Below are positions 12,717-19,316 of a stretch of DNA of 40,712 nt, in pieces (position 1 is the stretch's first letter; every line of letters begins with the position of its first letter). Below the pieces are notes generated by a model. It was not told where the DNA came from, did not search any database, and worked only from the letters and a program-made list of their open reading frames with translations. The position numbers and the translations under genes are program-made. Source of the stretch: a virus. The DNA is taken from positions 1-40,712 of the IMG/VR virus record IMGVR_UViG_3300019142_000011; one strand, 5' to 3'.

Positions 12717-13087
12717 GCGACGGGCACCTCCCGTCGACGCTGGTCGGCGTCGGTGCAGTGCCGCTCGCACTCGTCGAGCACCCCGAGGAGGCGGTCGACC
12801 TCGGCCTGCAACGCCTTCTCCTCGTTGGTCGCCACGACCTCGACGAGGTGGTTGACATCGACGGTCAAGGTGACCTTCCCGCCCTGGTCGTCGCGCCCGG
12901 TCAGGCAGCACAGCACCACGAGAATGTCGGCGTCCTGCTCTGCGGTGAACGTGACCGATCGCACCGTCGCGCCGGTGCCCGGCCGCCAGGTGTTACGCGC
13001 CGTCGAGCCCAGGTCGTTGACCTGCTGACGCACCGTGACCGTGTCGCCGGCACGCACGCACCCGGCGGGCATCATCCGGGGCGTCAC
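12713..13087 (-). CDS. hypothetical protein
   Basis: A 124-residue protein. The N-terminal two thirds look beta-rich (AGDTVTVRQ, KVTLTVDVNHLVEVV) and may be a small SH3- or OB-like barrel. The last 35 residues form a charged helix with two cysteines. GTGA and ATGA overlaps on both sides place it in the same translation unit as the RecT-like gene. The function is unknown. An accessory role in recombination is only suggested by position. Confidence 0.55.
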   Translation of the reverse strand: MTPRMMPAGCVRAGDTVTVRQQVNDLGSTARNTWRPGTGATVRSVTFTAEQDADILVVLCCLTGRDDQGGKVTLTVDVNHLVEVVATNEEKALQAEVDRLLGVLDECERHCTDADQRRREVPVA

Positions 13088-13956
13088 GACTCATCACCCG
13101 GTTCGGGCAGCGCCGCCTCGTACTCGCCGCCCCGCCCGACCTTGCGCCAGTCGAGGTCGCCGATGCGGGTTTCGACCATGCCGCGCGCCTCGGCCAGCGT
13201 CGCGTAGCCGGCGGTGTTCCACGCGGCGGTGCCCTCGGGTGGCGGGTAGGTGTCGGGGAACTCGACGAACCACTCCTTGCCGCGGCGGATCAGCCGGACG
13301 GTGGCGGTGTCGTCGCTGCTGGCCGGGGCCGCCGGATCCGGGAGCGGCTCGCCGTCGTCGTCCTGGTCCTCGTCGCCGGTGAGGAACGGCAGCTTGAGCG
13401 CGCCGCCCCGCGCGTCGGCCTTGTCCGCGGCCTCGGTCTGCGCGGCGGCGACCAGGGCTTCTGCGGAGACGGGGTGACCGATCGCGTCGCCGAGGAACTC
13501 TTTGACCGCGGCGTCCGTGAGCTCGTACACGTCCTCACCGCCGGACAGGATCTGCTTGCGGCGCAGCTGCCCGTCTTTGAGGGGGTGGTGGACGTCGGTG
13601 ACCTTGTACCGGCCGACGACGATGATCGTTTCGCCGAGCTCGTAGGCGCGGTCGGCGTCGGGGATCGTCGCGCTGAGGTGCGCCGACCCGTGCCGGACGG
13701 GTCGCCCCTCGAAGTCGGGAAAGCGGGGGGTCCCTGCGGGGGAGGTTGCAGCACGAGGAGGATCGCCGGGGTCCTCGCCCTCCCCCGCCGGGAGACCAGC
13801 GGACGGCGGGGCGTCGATGTCGATGACGCGGCCGTCGATGTGGAACGCGTCGTCGGGGCCGCCGTGGTTGCGGTCACAGTCAGGCTCGGTGCACCGCGCG
13901 CCGAGGATGTCGCCGACCGCAGGGATGGACGTGGAGATCCGCTCGTTGACGCTCAC
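13084..13956 (-). CDS. hypothetical protein upstream of RecT-like gene
   Basis: A 290-residue protein of unknown family. It has a CTEPDC pair and a His near the N terminus, a Pro/Gly-rich linker (about 50-85), a central beta-rich segment (AYELGETIIVVGRYKVTDV) and an acidic linker (GDEDQDDDGE, about 195-210) before a short C-terminal domain with FVEFPDTYPPP. No nuclease motif is evident, so I do not call it a RecE partner. The GTG start overlaps the gene before it as GTGA. Confidence 0.55.
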   Translation of the reverse strand: MSVNERISTSIPAVGDILGARCTEPDCDRNHGGPDDAFHIDGRVIDIDAPPSAGLPAGEGEDPGDPPRAATSPAGTPRFPDFEGRPVRHGSAHLSATIPDADRAYELGETIIVVGRYKVTDVHHPLKDGQLRRKQILSGGEDVYELTDAAVKEFLGDAIGHPVSAEALVAAAQTEAADKADARGGALKLPFLTGDEDQDDDGEPLPDPAAPASSDDTATVRLIRRGKEWFVEFPDTYPPPEGTAAWNTAGYATLAEARGMVETRIGDLDWRKVGRGGEYEAALPEPGDES

Positions 13957-14315
13957 GCCGACGCCTCGGCCAGCTCAGCGCGGATGGCGGCGTCGAGGAC
14001 CTGGAGCTCCTCGACCGAAAGGCTGGGCTGCATCCGCTGCTCACGGATGTACATGCGGTCGCACGACACGACGATGCTGATGTCGCCGAGGTCGCGGACA
14101 CCGTCGACGTAGCTGCCGCGCTCCTCGATCCGGTCGACGCCCAGGGCGCGGCACGTGGCGATGAACTCGTCGCGCTTGTGGGTGTAGACGCTGAGCTTGT
14201 CGGGCACCGACGGCAGCGGCGCCTCGGGGTTGGCGTCGTAGAACGCGGCGACGGTACGCAGGGCGGCGGCGTAGCGGTGTGCCCTGGATGCTCGCGTATC
14301 GGTGGGTGTGTCCAT
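13953..14315 (-). CDS. hypothetical protein
   Basis: A 120-residue protein. I chose the ATG at 14315 because AAGGGG lies 7 nt upstream; an ATG two codons earlier is too close to it. It is mixed helical and beta, with VDRIEERGSYVDGVRDLGDISIVV in the centre (shown here in part) and a helical end. The family is not recognised. It is the first gene after an internal hairpin in the operon, so its own ribosome site is strong and not an overlap. Confidence 0.55.
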   Translation of the reverse strand: MDTPTDTRASRAHRYAAALRTVAAFYDANPEAPLPSVPDKLSVYTHKRDEFIATCRALGVDRIEERGSYVDGVRDLGDISIVVSCDRMYIREQRMQPSLSVEELQVLDAAIRAELAEASA

Positions 14316-14342
14316 TACCATTCCCCTTGTCGAGTAGGAGTC

Positions 14343-14374
14343 AGCCCCGGTCAGCTAGCGCGCTGGCCGGGGCT
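14343..14374. terminator. hairpin terminator, strongest on the plus strand
   Basis: A 13-bp stem (14343-14355 with 14362-14374, one G-T pair) and a 6-nt loop, followed on the plus strand by CTTCTTT. It lies at the 3' end of the 77-residue gene and between that gene and the next one leftward. On the minus strand it has no U run, so it may only attenuate leftward transcription. On the plus strand it would stop antisense transcription. Confidence 0.6.
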
Positions 14375-14584
14375 CTTCTTTGCAATGACGTGGTGACCCC
14401 CGCGCCCGGCAGCCGTGCGGGGTCGAGCCGACGCCAGGTCGGCGGGGGTCGGGGCAGGACTCATCAGCACGGCGATGCGGTGCATCACCGACGGGTCCGA
14501 GATCTGAGCGGGGAGTCCCTGGGCGGCGCGCTCGGCTGCAGCGAGCTCCTCGGCGGACGGCAACGCCGGCTTCGGGGCGGTCAC
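14351..14584 (-). CDS. small Ala/Pro-rich hypothetical protein
   Basis: A 77-residue protein starting at a GTG that overlaps the previous stop as GTGA. It has a helical N-terminal half (SAEELAAAERAAQG) and a basic C terminus (HHVIAKKSPGQRAS). There is no recognised motif. Its last codons form part of a hairpin, so translation to the end would keep that hairpin from forming, a possible link between translation and read-through. Confidence 0.5.
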   Translation of the reverse strand: MTAPKPALPSAEELAAAERAAQGLPAQISDPSVMHRIAVLMSPAPTPADLASARPRTAAGRGGHHVIAKKSPGQRAS

Positions 14585-14967
14585 GACGCCGACCTCAGCA
14601 GCCCGAGCTCCGCGCGGACCTCTGCGCAAAGGGTGTGCACGTCCTCGACGGCCTGCGCGATGGCTGGGCCGACCCCACTTGGCATCGGGTCGCCGGATGT
14701 CCGCCACCCTTCGGTGAGGGCACGGACGCATTTCGCGCACAGGTCCGTCGACGGGATGGCGGGGAAGATGCGCCGGGGCTGGCGGCCGTCGCACAGCAGC
14801 ACGAACGTGTTGTCGCCTCGGTCCCACCGGATGACGGCGCCTTCGACGACGTGGACCTTGCCGTCCGGGCGCATGCGGGCGTAGCGGTGCTTCACGCGGG
14901 CGCGGGTGACCAGGCCCAGGTTGGGGATGCGCTGGGTGGTGGAGCGCCGCTGGACGGCCGCCGTCAC
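14581..14967 (-). CDS. hypothetical protein with CAKC motif
   Basis: A 128-residue protein with a basic N terminus, a beta-rich middle (GKVHVVEGAVIRW, TFVLLCDGRQ) and CAKC near residue 78, then a helical end. The GTG overlaps the repressor stop as GTGA, so it is co-translated with the repressor. The cysteines (one in LLCDG and the CAKC pair) may bind zinc. The family is not recognised. Confidence 0.55.
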   Translation of the reverse strand: MTAAVQRRSTTQRIPNLGLVTRARVKHRYARMRPDGKVHVVEGAVIRWDRGDNTFVLLCDGRQPRRIFPAIPSTDLCAKCVRALTEGWRTSGDPMPSGVGPAIAQAVEDVHTLCAEVRAELGLLRSAS

Positions 14968-15239
14968 ACGCCCACCGCCGGTGCCTCTTGCGCTTGCTCA
15001 CCGCTCGGAGCGACTGGAACATCGGGCGGCGTCCTCGGCTTCGTGATGGCCTCAAGCGGCACATCAAGTGCCCGGGCCAGCGCTTCCGCGATTTGAGGAT
15101 TGAGCCCCTTTCGGCGCTGTGGGCTCGCCTCGAGATCGTTCAGGTACTGCACGCTGATGTCTGCCTGCAGGGCTAATCGCGACTGAGGGATCTGTGCCTT
15201 CTCACGGATGGCCCGCACCGCTGCGCCGTTGATCTGCAT
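14964..15239 (-). CDS. XRE-family repressor (cI-like)
   Basis: A 91-residue helix-turn-helix protein. The XRE domain is at about 5-65: AAVRAIREKAQIPQSRLA, then ADISVQYLNDLEAS, then AEALARALDVPLEAI. The C terminus is short and Pro/Ala-rich, with no LexA-like protease domain, so induction would not be by RecA-driven self-cleavage; the ImmA-like protease is a candidate partner. The ATG at 15239 has no ribosome site and is probably leaderless: a TTGCGT and a TACTGT 17 bp apart place the start of transcription at or next to the ATG. It heads the leftward operon and faces the divergent regulator. Confidence 0.8.
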   Translation of the reverse strand: MQINGAAVRAIREKAQIPQSRLALQADISVQYLNDLEASPQRRKGLNPQIAEALARALDVPLEAITKPRTPPDVPVAPSGEQAQEAPAVGV

Positions 15240-15409
15240 GGCCGGGCACAGTACGCGCACTAGCGCGTATACGCAAGCATCGCGCACCCCAAACCGGGAT
15301 TTTACGCACCCTCAAGTGCGAACTACACCCTTGATTCGCACTTCTGGGCTACGAAAGTGCGTACTCGGCAATCTTGACTGCGCGTATCACGCAGTCCACG
15401 CTCGCCGGC
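15240..15409. promoter_or_regulatory. divergent control region with operator-like repeats
   Basis: No gene. It separates the leftward repressor from the rightward regulator. Three kinds of dyad are visible: a perfect 10-bp palindrome GCGTATACGC at 15265-15274, a 9-bp inverted repeat AAGTGCGAA (15314-15322) with TTCGCACTT (15335-15343) plus a third copy AAGTGCG at 15355, and a 7-bp inverted repeat GACTGCG (15376-15382) with CGCAGTC (15390-15396). A leftward promoter for the repressor is plausible (TTGCGT, 17 bp, TACTGT, 8 bp to ATG). The rightward promoter is not clear; TTGACT at 15374 is one candidate -35. Confidence 0.7.
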
Positions 15410-15826
15410 ATGGACGATGACCTTCGGCAGGAACAACTCCGCGCGACCTTCGCCACCTGGGGCCAGGCACTGATGACCCAACGGTCCAGGAGGGGATGGA
15501 GTAAGCGCCGGGCGGCTCAGGAGATTGGGGTCTCCGAGGCGACGTGGCGGATGTACGAGGCGGGTGGCCGCAACGTCTACGGCACCTGGGTCCTTCCGAA
15601 TCCGTCGCAGGATGTCCTGCGGCGGATCACGCGCACGTTGGGAATCGTGCTGGAGATCGGCGATGACGACACCAGCGTCCGACGAGCCGACCCAGACGAG
15701 ATGGGTTCACCCGCAGCAGCACAGGCGGACCTCTCGGGTATCAACATCTCGGACGTGCGCCGAAAGCTGGAGGACGCCCTCGAGGCCGTCGCCGAGCTTG
15801 AGCGGCGCCAGTACCCGGGTGCTTGA
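15410..15826 (+). CDS. XRE-family transcriptional regulator (Cro-like position)
   Basis: A 138-residue helix-turn-helix protein. Residues 15-75 form the HTH (LMTQRSRRGWSKRRAAQEIG, then SEATWRMYEAGG), followed by VLRRITRTLGI and a helical C-terminal segment. It is transcribed away from the repressor, as Cro or a lytic regulator would be. I chose the ATG at 15410; it has no ribosome site and may be leaderless. A TTG 12 codons upstream is also open. It is the first gene of the rightward operon and may balance the repressor at the shared operators. Confidence 0.75.
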   Translation: MDDDLRQEQLRATFATWGQALMTQRSRRGWSKRRAAQEIGVSEATWRMYEAGGRNVYGTWVLPNPSQDVLRRITRTLGIVLEIGDDDTSVRRADPDEMGSPAAAQADLSGINISDVRRKLEDALEAVAELERRQYPGA

Positions 15827-15860
15827 ACTGGTGTCACACCCCGTTGGCACTCTCGGTCGG

Positions 15861-16166
15861 ATGGAGAAGTGGCGTCCATGGCAGGAGCTGGCGGCCAGGC
15901 AGCACCTGATCTTGCTGAGCGCGCATCTGCCCGCGGCGAGCGGCGGCGGCGTCTACGTGGAGTGTGACGACCGGCTTGATCCGCTCCGCAAGCACGGCTA
16001 CACACACGAGGACGTAGCCGCTGCGACGGGGCAGGACGCCTACCACCTGCTGGATGAACTGCGGCTGCGGCTGCGCTTGTCCGAGGACTTCGATGAGGTT
16101 TGGGGTCGTTACGACGGCGATGACATCCTGCGGCGGCTGGGCGAACTTTATGAGTCCGACCACTGA
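15861..16166 (+). CDS. hypothetical protein
   Basis: A 101-residue protein, start uncertain (in-frame GTG codons at 15819 and 15831 would add 14 or 10 residues). Its beginning, MEKWRPWQELAARQHLILL, recalls the first residues of some ImmA/IrrE-like phage proteins, but there is no HExxH, so it is not a peptidase of that kind. The rest is helical and acidic and ends RRLGELYESDH. It follows the regulator gene closely and may be part of the switch. The function is unknown. Confidence 0.5.
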   Translation: MEKWRPWQELAARQHLILLSAHLPAASGGGVYVECDDRLDPLRKHGYTHEDVAAATGQDAYHLLDELRLRLRLSEDFDEVWGRYDGDDILRRLGELYESDH

Positions 16167-16196
16167 CCGTCGTCCCTAATTTCGGGCTGCGGTGAC

Positions 16197-16478
16197 GTGG
16201 GCGTCCCCGACAACCCACTCGTCCGCCTCCTCGAGCACGAGGACTGGTACCGCGACGCCCTGTGCGCCCAATCCGTCGCCGCGGACCAAGCCGAGCTCGA
16301 AGACTGGCACGGCGACGGCACCGAACTCGGCCGCACGATCTGCAGCCGCTGCCCAGTCCAGGAGCAGTGCCTCGACACCGCGATCGCCCGCCGTGAGAAA
16401 CACGACATCTGGGGAGGCCTGACCCCCGACGAACGCAAGAAGCTGAGACGTGACCGGCTGCGGCGACACACCGCATAG
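16197..16478 (+). CDS. WhiB-family Fe-S transcription factor
   Basis: A 93-residue WhiB-like protein. Four cysteines (23, 49, 52 and 58) form the C...CxxCxxxxxC cluster-binding set, and DIWGGLTPDERKK (about 70-82) is the tryptophan-glycine turn followed by the basic tail. WhiB proteins bind a 4Fe-4S cluster and work with the main sigma factor. They occur only in actinobacteria and their phages, so this fixes the host phylum. Phage WhiB proteins can interfere with host WhiB genes or block superinfection. The start (GTG at 16197) has a weak ribosome site. A covarying stem-loop starts at the stop codon. Confidence 0.93.
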   Translation: MGVPDNPLVRLLEHEDWYRDALCAQSVAADQAELEDWHGDGTELGRTICSRCPVQEQCLDTAIARREKHDIWGGLTPDERKKLRRDRLRRHTA

Positions 16479-16513
16479 CCGGATCGGGCCACACCCAAAA
16501 CCACCCGATCCGG
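16479..16513 (+). repeat. stem-loop element, copy 1
   Basis: A perfect 10-bp stem, CCGGATCGGG with CCCGATCCGG, around a 15-nt loop that ends CAAAACCA. A second copy with the same stem and loop lengths lies at 17821-17855. The stem bases differ by paired changes while the loop is conserved, so the structure, likely RNA, appears to be selected. It begins next to the WhiB stop codon. There is no U run, so it is not a typical terminator. Confidence 0.7.
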
Positions 16514-16552
16514 TCACAGAACCCGTGCATAGGTGTGCGCCATCCTGCATAG

Positions 16553-17170
16553 ATGCCACGCGCCACCGTCTCCGACCAGCTGATCCGTGCCGGCGATCAG
16601 CTCGCCGCGATCCCCGCCCTGGACCACCAGGTCCTCGAGGACGCCGCCTGGCCAAGCACCGCCGCGCGCGACCTGTACGCCTACAGCGGATCCACCACCG
16701 GCGCCGGCGGCTCGCCGACCCTGTCCTACGCCACCGCCCGCGACGAGGACGGCGACGTCGTGCACCTCACCACGTCGCACCGCACCGCGGGACGCAAGCT
16801 GCAGGAGGCCGACCGCCACCTCGCGTCGGCGCTGCGCGCGATGGGCCGCGGCTACGTCACCGCCGCCACCATGGCCGACCACGAAACACGAACCACGAAT
16901 CGTGTATCGACCCACCGCAACGACTGCGCCGCCTGCGACCTTGGCACCCACGACCTGCCCGTCGCCGGCGCCTGCAAGCAGCTGCTCGCCGGCGTGGTCC
17001 TGGCGTTTCACTGCGTGGAGGTCCGCGACCCCGGCGTGGCGGTCACCGACCTGCTGTCCAAGGCCTGCAAGGCGATCAACGTCGCGCACCAGGCGCTGAC
17101 CGGCCGTGGGCACACCACCACGCGCAGGAAGCCCGCGGCCGTGGCTGCCCCAGCGAGGAATGTCGCATGA
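16553..17170 (+). CDS. hypothetical protein with Cys pairs
   Basis: A 205-residue protein. The first 115 residues are mixed helix and strand; the second part has CAACDLGTHD (about 122-131), then GACKQLL and FHCVEV, which may form a zinc site, and a helical end before a basic tail. There is no ribosome site; the ATG follows TGCATAG directly, and the same heptamer occurs exactly 20 bp upstream. The family is not recognised, although proteins of this kind lie near WhiB genes in actinophages. The stop overlaps the next gene as ATGA. Confidence 0.6.
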   Translation: MPRATVSDQLIRAGDQLAAIPALDHQVLEDAAWPSTAARDLYAYSGSTTGAGGSPTLSYATARDEDGDVVHLTTSHRTAGRKLQEADRHLASALRAMGRGYVTAATMADHETRTTNRVSTHRNDCAACDLGTHDLPVAGACKQLLAGVVLAFHCVEVRDPGVAVTDLLSKACKAINVAHQALTGRGHTTTRRKPAAVAAPARNVA

Positions 17171-17376
17171 CCGTCAACGTGTGGAAGATCATCACGGCGC
17201 TGTTCGGCCGAACCCGTCGACCCGAGCCGGAGCGCTGCAGCTGCGGTCTGCGCAAAGGCGGCAACGTCGTCGTGAACTTCACGGCAGACACGTCGGCGCT
17301 GACAGGCACCCTCGAATCCGTCGGTCTGGGACTGCTCGATGCCGCCCGGCGCATCGAACAGCGCTCGCGCGTGTAA
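17167..17376 (+). CDS. small hypothetical protein
   Basis: A 69-residue protein that starts in an ATGA overlap. It has a hydrophobic, amphipathic N terminus (VNVWKIITALFG), a CSCG pair near residue 24 and a helical C-terminal half (LESVGLGLLDAARRIEQRS). The N terminus is too short for a clear membrane span. The function is unknown. Confidence 0.55.
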   Translation: MTVNVWKIITALFGRTRRPEPERCSCGLRKGGNVVVNFTADTSALTGTLESVGLGLLDAARRIEQRSRV

Positions 17377-17581
17377 GGCGAAGGCCTGCCGACGCAAACC
17401 GGCACGCCACTCGTTTTACGACCGCTGCACGAGCCACATGTGGTGTGCCATGTGCAACCGCAACGAGGTCCGCGTCGGCGGGCGCTGCGACACCTGCAAG
17501 GCCTACAAGCGGCGCACCGGCCGCGACCGCCCCGCAGAAGTACTCCAAGCGCAACGACGACGGGATCGGCTGACCGCGTGA
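17339..17581 (+). CDS. small multi-Cys zinc-finger protein
   Basis: An 80-residue, very basic protein overlapping the previous gene by 38 bp. The second half has CAMC and CDTC pairs (about 36-54) followed by KAYKRRTGRDRP, a pattern seen in small phage zinc-finger proteins. Earlier cysteines (ACKAKAC) may bind another ion. An ATG at 17440 would give a 46-residue protein with just the finger; neither start has a strong ribosome site. It is probably a nucleic acid-binding protein. Confidence 0.55.
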   Translation: MPPGASNSARACKAKACRRKPARHSFYDRCTSHMWCAMCNRNEVRVGGRCDTCKAYKRRTGRDRPAEVLQAQRRRDRLTA

Positions 17582-17808
17582 CCTACGAGTACCGCTGCCC
17601 ACAGTGCGCCGACGTCGTCGACGTCGACGAGACACACAAGCCGTTCTACGACCAAGGCGTCGCCTGCCCGGTGTGCAACGAGCGCGAGCACCCCGGCGGA
17701 CTGCTCAACGCGCCGTTACCCGACCTGGTGGTCTTCAAGCGCGTCTGGACTGCGCCGACGCTGGCCAGCGCCGCGATCCCCAGCCGGCCGAAAGGCGCCG
17801 CGTCGTAA
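17578..17808 (+). CDS. FmdB-like zinc-ribbon protein
   Basis: A 76-residue protein whose start, YEYRCPQCADVVDV, matches the FmdB/CxxC zinc-ribbon regulatory-like family, with the second pair CPVC near residue 37. The C-terminal half is Pro/Ala-rich and basic. The GTG overlaps the preceding stop as GTGA. The family has a poorly defined regulatory role; in phages it is likely structural or DNA-binding. A stem-loop element follows 12 bp after the stop. Confidence 0.65.
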   Translation: MTYEYRCPQCADVVDVDETHKPFYDQGVACPVCNEREHPGGLLNAPLPDLVVFKRVWTAPTLASAAIPSRPKGAAS

Positions 17809-17820
17809 GGCGGGGAATAG

Positions 17821-17855
17821 CCGGAACGGGCCAGAGACAAAACCACCCGTTTCGG
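17821..17855 (+). repeat. stem-loop element, copy 2
   Basis: A 10-bp stem, CCGGAACGGG with CCCGTTTCGG (one G-T pair), and a 15-nt loop ending CAAAACCA. It is the partner of the element at 16479-16513. The sixth stem base changes from T to A and its partner from A to T, which keeps pairing. It lies after the FmdB-like gene and about 220 bp before the sigma factor. From 17856 to 18077 I see no further gene, only GC-rich DNA that should hold the promoter for the sigma gene. Confidence 0.7.
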
Positions 17856-18077
17856 TGATGGACGCGACCCCCCATCCGCGGGGTACAAATTCACAACGCG
17901 GGAAGTGGCCACGCACTTAGCAGGGCCCACCGCATCCTCTTCGGCCCCGACACCACCACCCCCACGGTGACCGGGGACACTCCATTTCCCCCGCAAGGCC
18001 CGGGCACTTCCCCCCGTGGCGGCGCGCGCCCGCGGCCAACAACCGCCGCCGCCACAACCACCCGATCGGCACCCAGC

Positions 18078-18593
18078 ATGGAGCTGCCCACCAGCGTCCT
18101 GCGTGCGCTGACCAGCCTCGCCCACACCCACGCGCGTGCCACACGCCCCGCGATCGAACCCGAGGACCTCCTCCAGGAGGCGCTGATTCGCATCTGGCGA
18201 GACGGTGTCACCGAACCCGCCATCGCAATCGTGTGCGGCAAGAGGGCGATCGTCGACGCGGTCCGCCGCCACGCCGGCCGCCCTGGCAGCACCAAGAACG
18301 TCGGCGCCTCGCGCACCTACAGCTACGACGACCACGACGGCCAGGTCGACCCCTTCGACCAGTACCCCGCCTCCCCGTCAGCTGAAGACGAGGCGCTCGG
18401 TGCAATGAACGCCGACCGCATCGTCGATCTCGTCGACGCGCTGCCCGACCGCCACCGCGACGTCATCATCTCTCGCGCCAACGGCGAGTCGCTCGCCTCG
18501 ATCGGCGCACGCCACGGCGTCACCGAGTCCGCGGTATCGATCATGCACAGCCGGGTCTGTCACCGTCTCGCACCCCGGCTCGGTCGTCGATGA
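18078..18593 (+). CDS. ECF-like RNA polymerase sigma factor
   Basis: A 171-residue sigma-70 family protein. Residues 26-63 (EPEDLLQEALIRIWRD and on) match the sigma-2 region, and residues 119-165 (ALPDRHRDVIISRANGESLA, then GARHGVTESAVSIMHSRV) form the sigma-4 HTH. The linker is short and acidic, as in ECF sigma factors. I chose the ATG at 18078; a GTG at 17967 would add 37 low-complexity residues. There is no ribosome site at either. It lies directly before the HNH and terminase genes, so it is a candidate activator of late promoters. Confidence 0.82.
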   Translation: MELPTSVLRALTSLAHTHARATRPAIEPEDLLQEALIRIWRDGVTEPAIAIVCGKRAIVDAVRRHAGRPGSTKNVGASRTYSYDDHDGQVDPFDQYPASPSAEDEALGAMNADRIVDLVDALPDRHRDVIISRANGESLASIGARHGVTESAVSIMHSRVCHRLAPRLGRR

Positions 18594-18760
18594 GCCCCGC
18601 ACGAAAGCTCACGCCGCCAGCCACCAGGACCAAGCCCAGTGGACGGGCGTCCACGACACGCCACATCGCCGCGCACCGAGACCCGGTCGGCAACCAGGCG
18701 GCCCGCAACGTGGACAAGGCCAGGGACGGCCTGCACCGCTCACTCGACCGCCGCGGCTGA
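18590..18760 (+). CDS. small basic hypothetical protein
   Basis: A 56-residue, highly basic frame (about one quarter Arg, Lys and His) without hydrophobic segments. It is supported by an ATGA overlap with the sigma gene stop and a TGATG junction with the HNH gene after it. There is no known motif. It may bind nucleic acid, or be a small partner of the HNH protein. Confidence 0.55.
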   Translation: MSPARKLTPPATRTKPSGRASTTRHIAAHRDPVGNQAARNVDKARDGLHRSLDRRG

Positions 18761-19071
18761 TGACGCTCCCACGCCGCTGCATCGACGGCGGCGAGCTCAT
18801 CGCCTCCGGCACCCGCTGCGCCGCCCACCAGGCGCAACGCAAGCGGATCCGCAACGCCGACCGCCCCGCGGCGAAGGCGGCGGTTGCTCACCACCTGGCG
18901 ACCGTCGGACCGATCTGCCCCGGTTGGCAGCGACCTGCCCACCAGGTCGACCCCGCCGAGCTCACCGCCGACCACGTCGTCGCGATCGCGAACGGCGGCC
19001 GCGGGTTCCACGCCGGCGACCCAGCCGAAGTCCTGTGCCGCAGCTGCAACTCATCCAAGGGGAAGCGATGA
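18760..19071 (+). CDS. HNH endonuclease next to the terminase region
   Basis: A 103-residue HNH nuclease: a Cys-rich start (RRCIDGGELIASGTRC), the core TADHVVAIANGG with the catalytic His, and CRSCNSSKGKR at the end with the last Cys pair and Asn. Small HNH proteins of this type stand just upstream of terS in many cos-type phages and are needed with the terminase for cleaving cos DNA. That makes the region from here to 20.2 kb the likely packaging end. The ATG shares bases with the gene before it. Confidence 0.85.
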   Translation: MTLPRRCIDGGELIASGTRCAAHQAQRKRIRNADRPAAKAAVAHHLATVGPICPGWQRPAHQVDPAELTADHVVAIANGGRGFHAGDPAEVLCRSCNSSKGKR

Positions 19072-19316
19072 CACCGACCGCCGTGGCCACCAAGGCCGAC
19101 GTCAAGCGTCAACACCTGACGCTGACCCGGACTGGGCTGGTGCAGCTGGTCAACCGCTACCTGCTCGCCCGCGGTTCCGTGCGCCCCCTGCTGCGCCTGC
19201 GTGCGTGGCAGCAGGCGGCGTTCATCGCCCGCCAACGCCAGCTGCTGCCCGCCGAGCTGATCCGTGCGCTGACCAAGCACGGCACCGTGCACTACACGTA
19301 CGAGGTCGCGCAGTGA
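19068..19316 (+). CDS. hypothetical helical protein
   Basis: An 82-residue, basic, largely helical protein (VKRQHLTLTRTGLVQLVNRY, then AWQQAAFIARQRQLLPAELIRALT). The ATG overlaps the HNH stop as ATGA and the stop overlaps the next GTG as GTGA. The family is not recognised. It may be part of the packaging or early-late transition genes. Confidence 0.55.
   Translation: MTPTAVATKADVKRQHLTLTRTGLVQLVNRYLLARGSVRPLLRLRAWQQAAFIARQRQLLPAELIRALTKHGTVHYTYEVAQ

Noticed and set aside
13084-13956. RecE-like or Cas4-like exonuclease partner of the RecT-like protein
   Set aside because: The position fits, but no nuclease motif could be read in the protein, so it is left as hypothetical.
15861-16166. Second ImmA/IrrE peptidase
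   Set aside because: The first residues recall that family, but there is no HExxH motif or other clear zinc ligand set.
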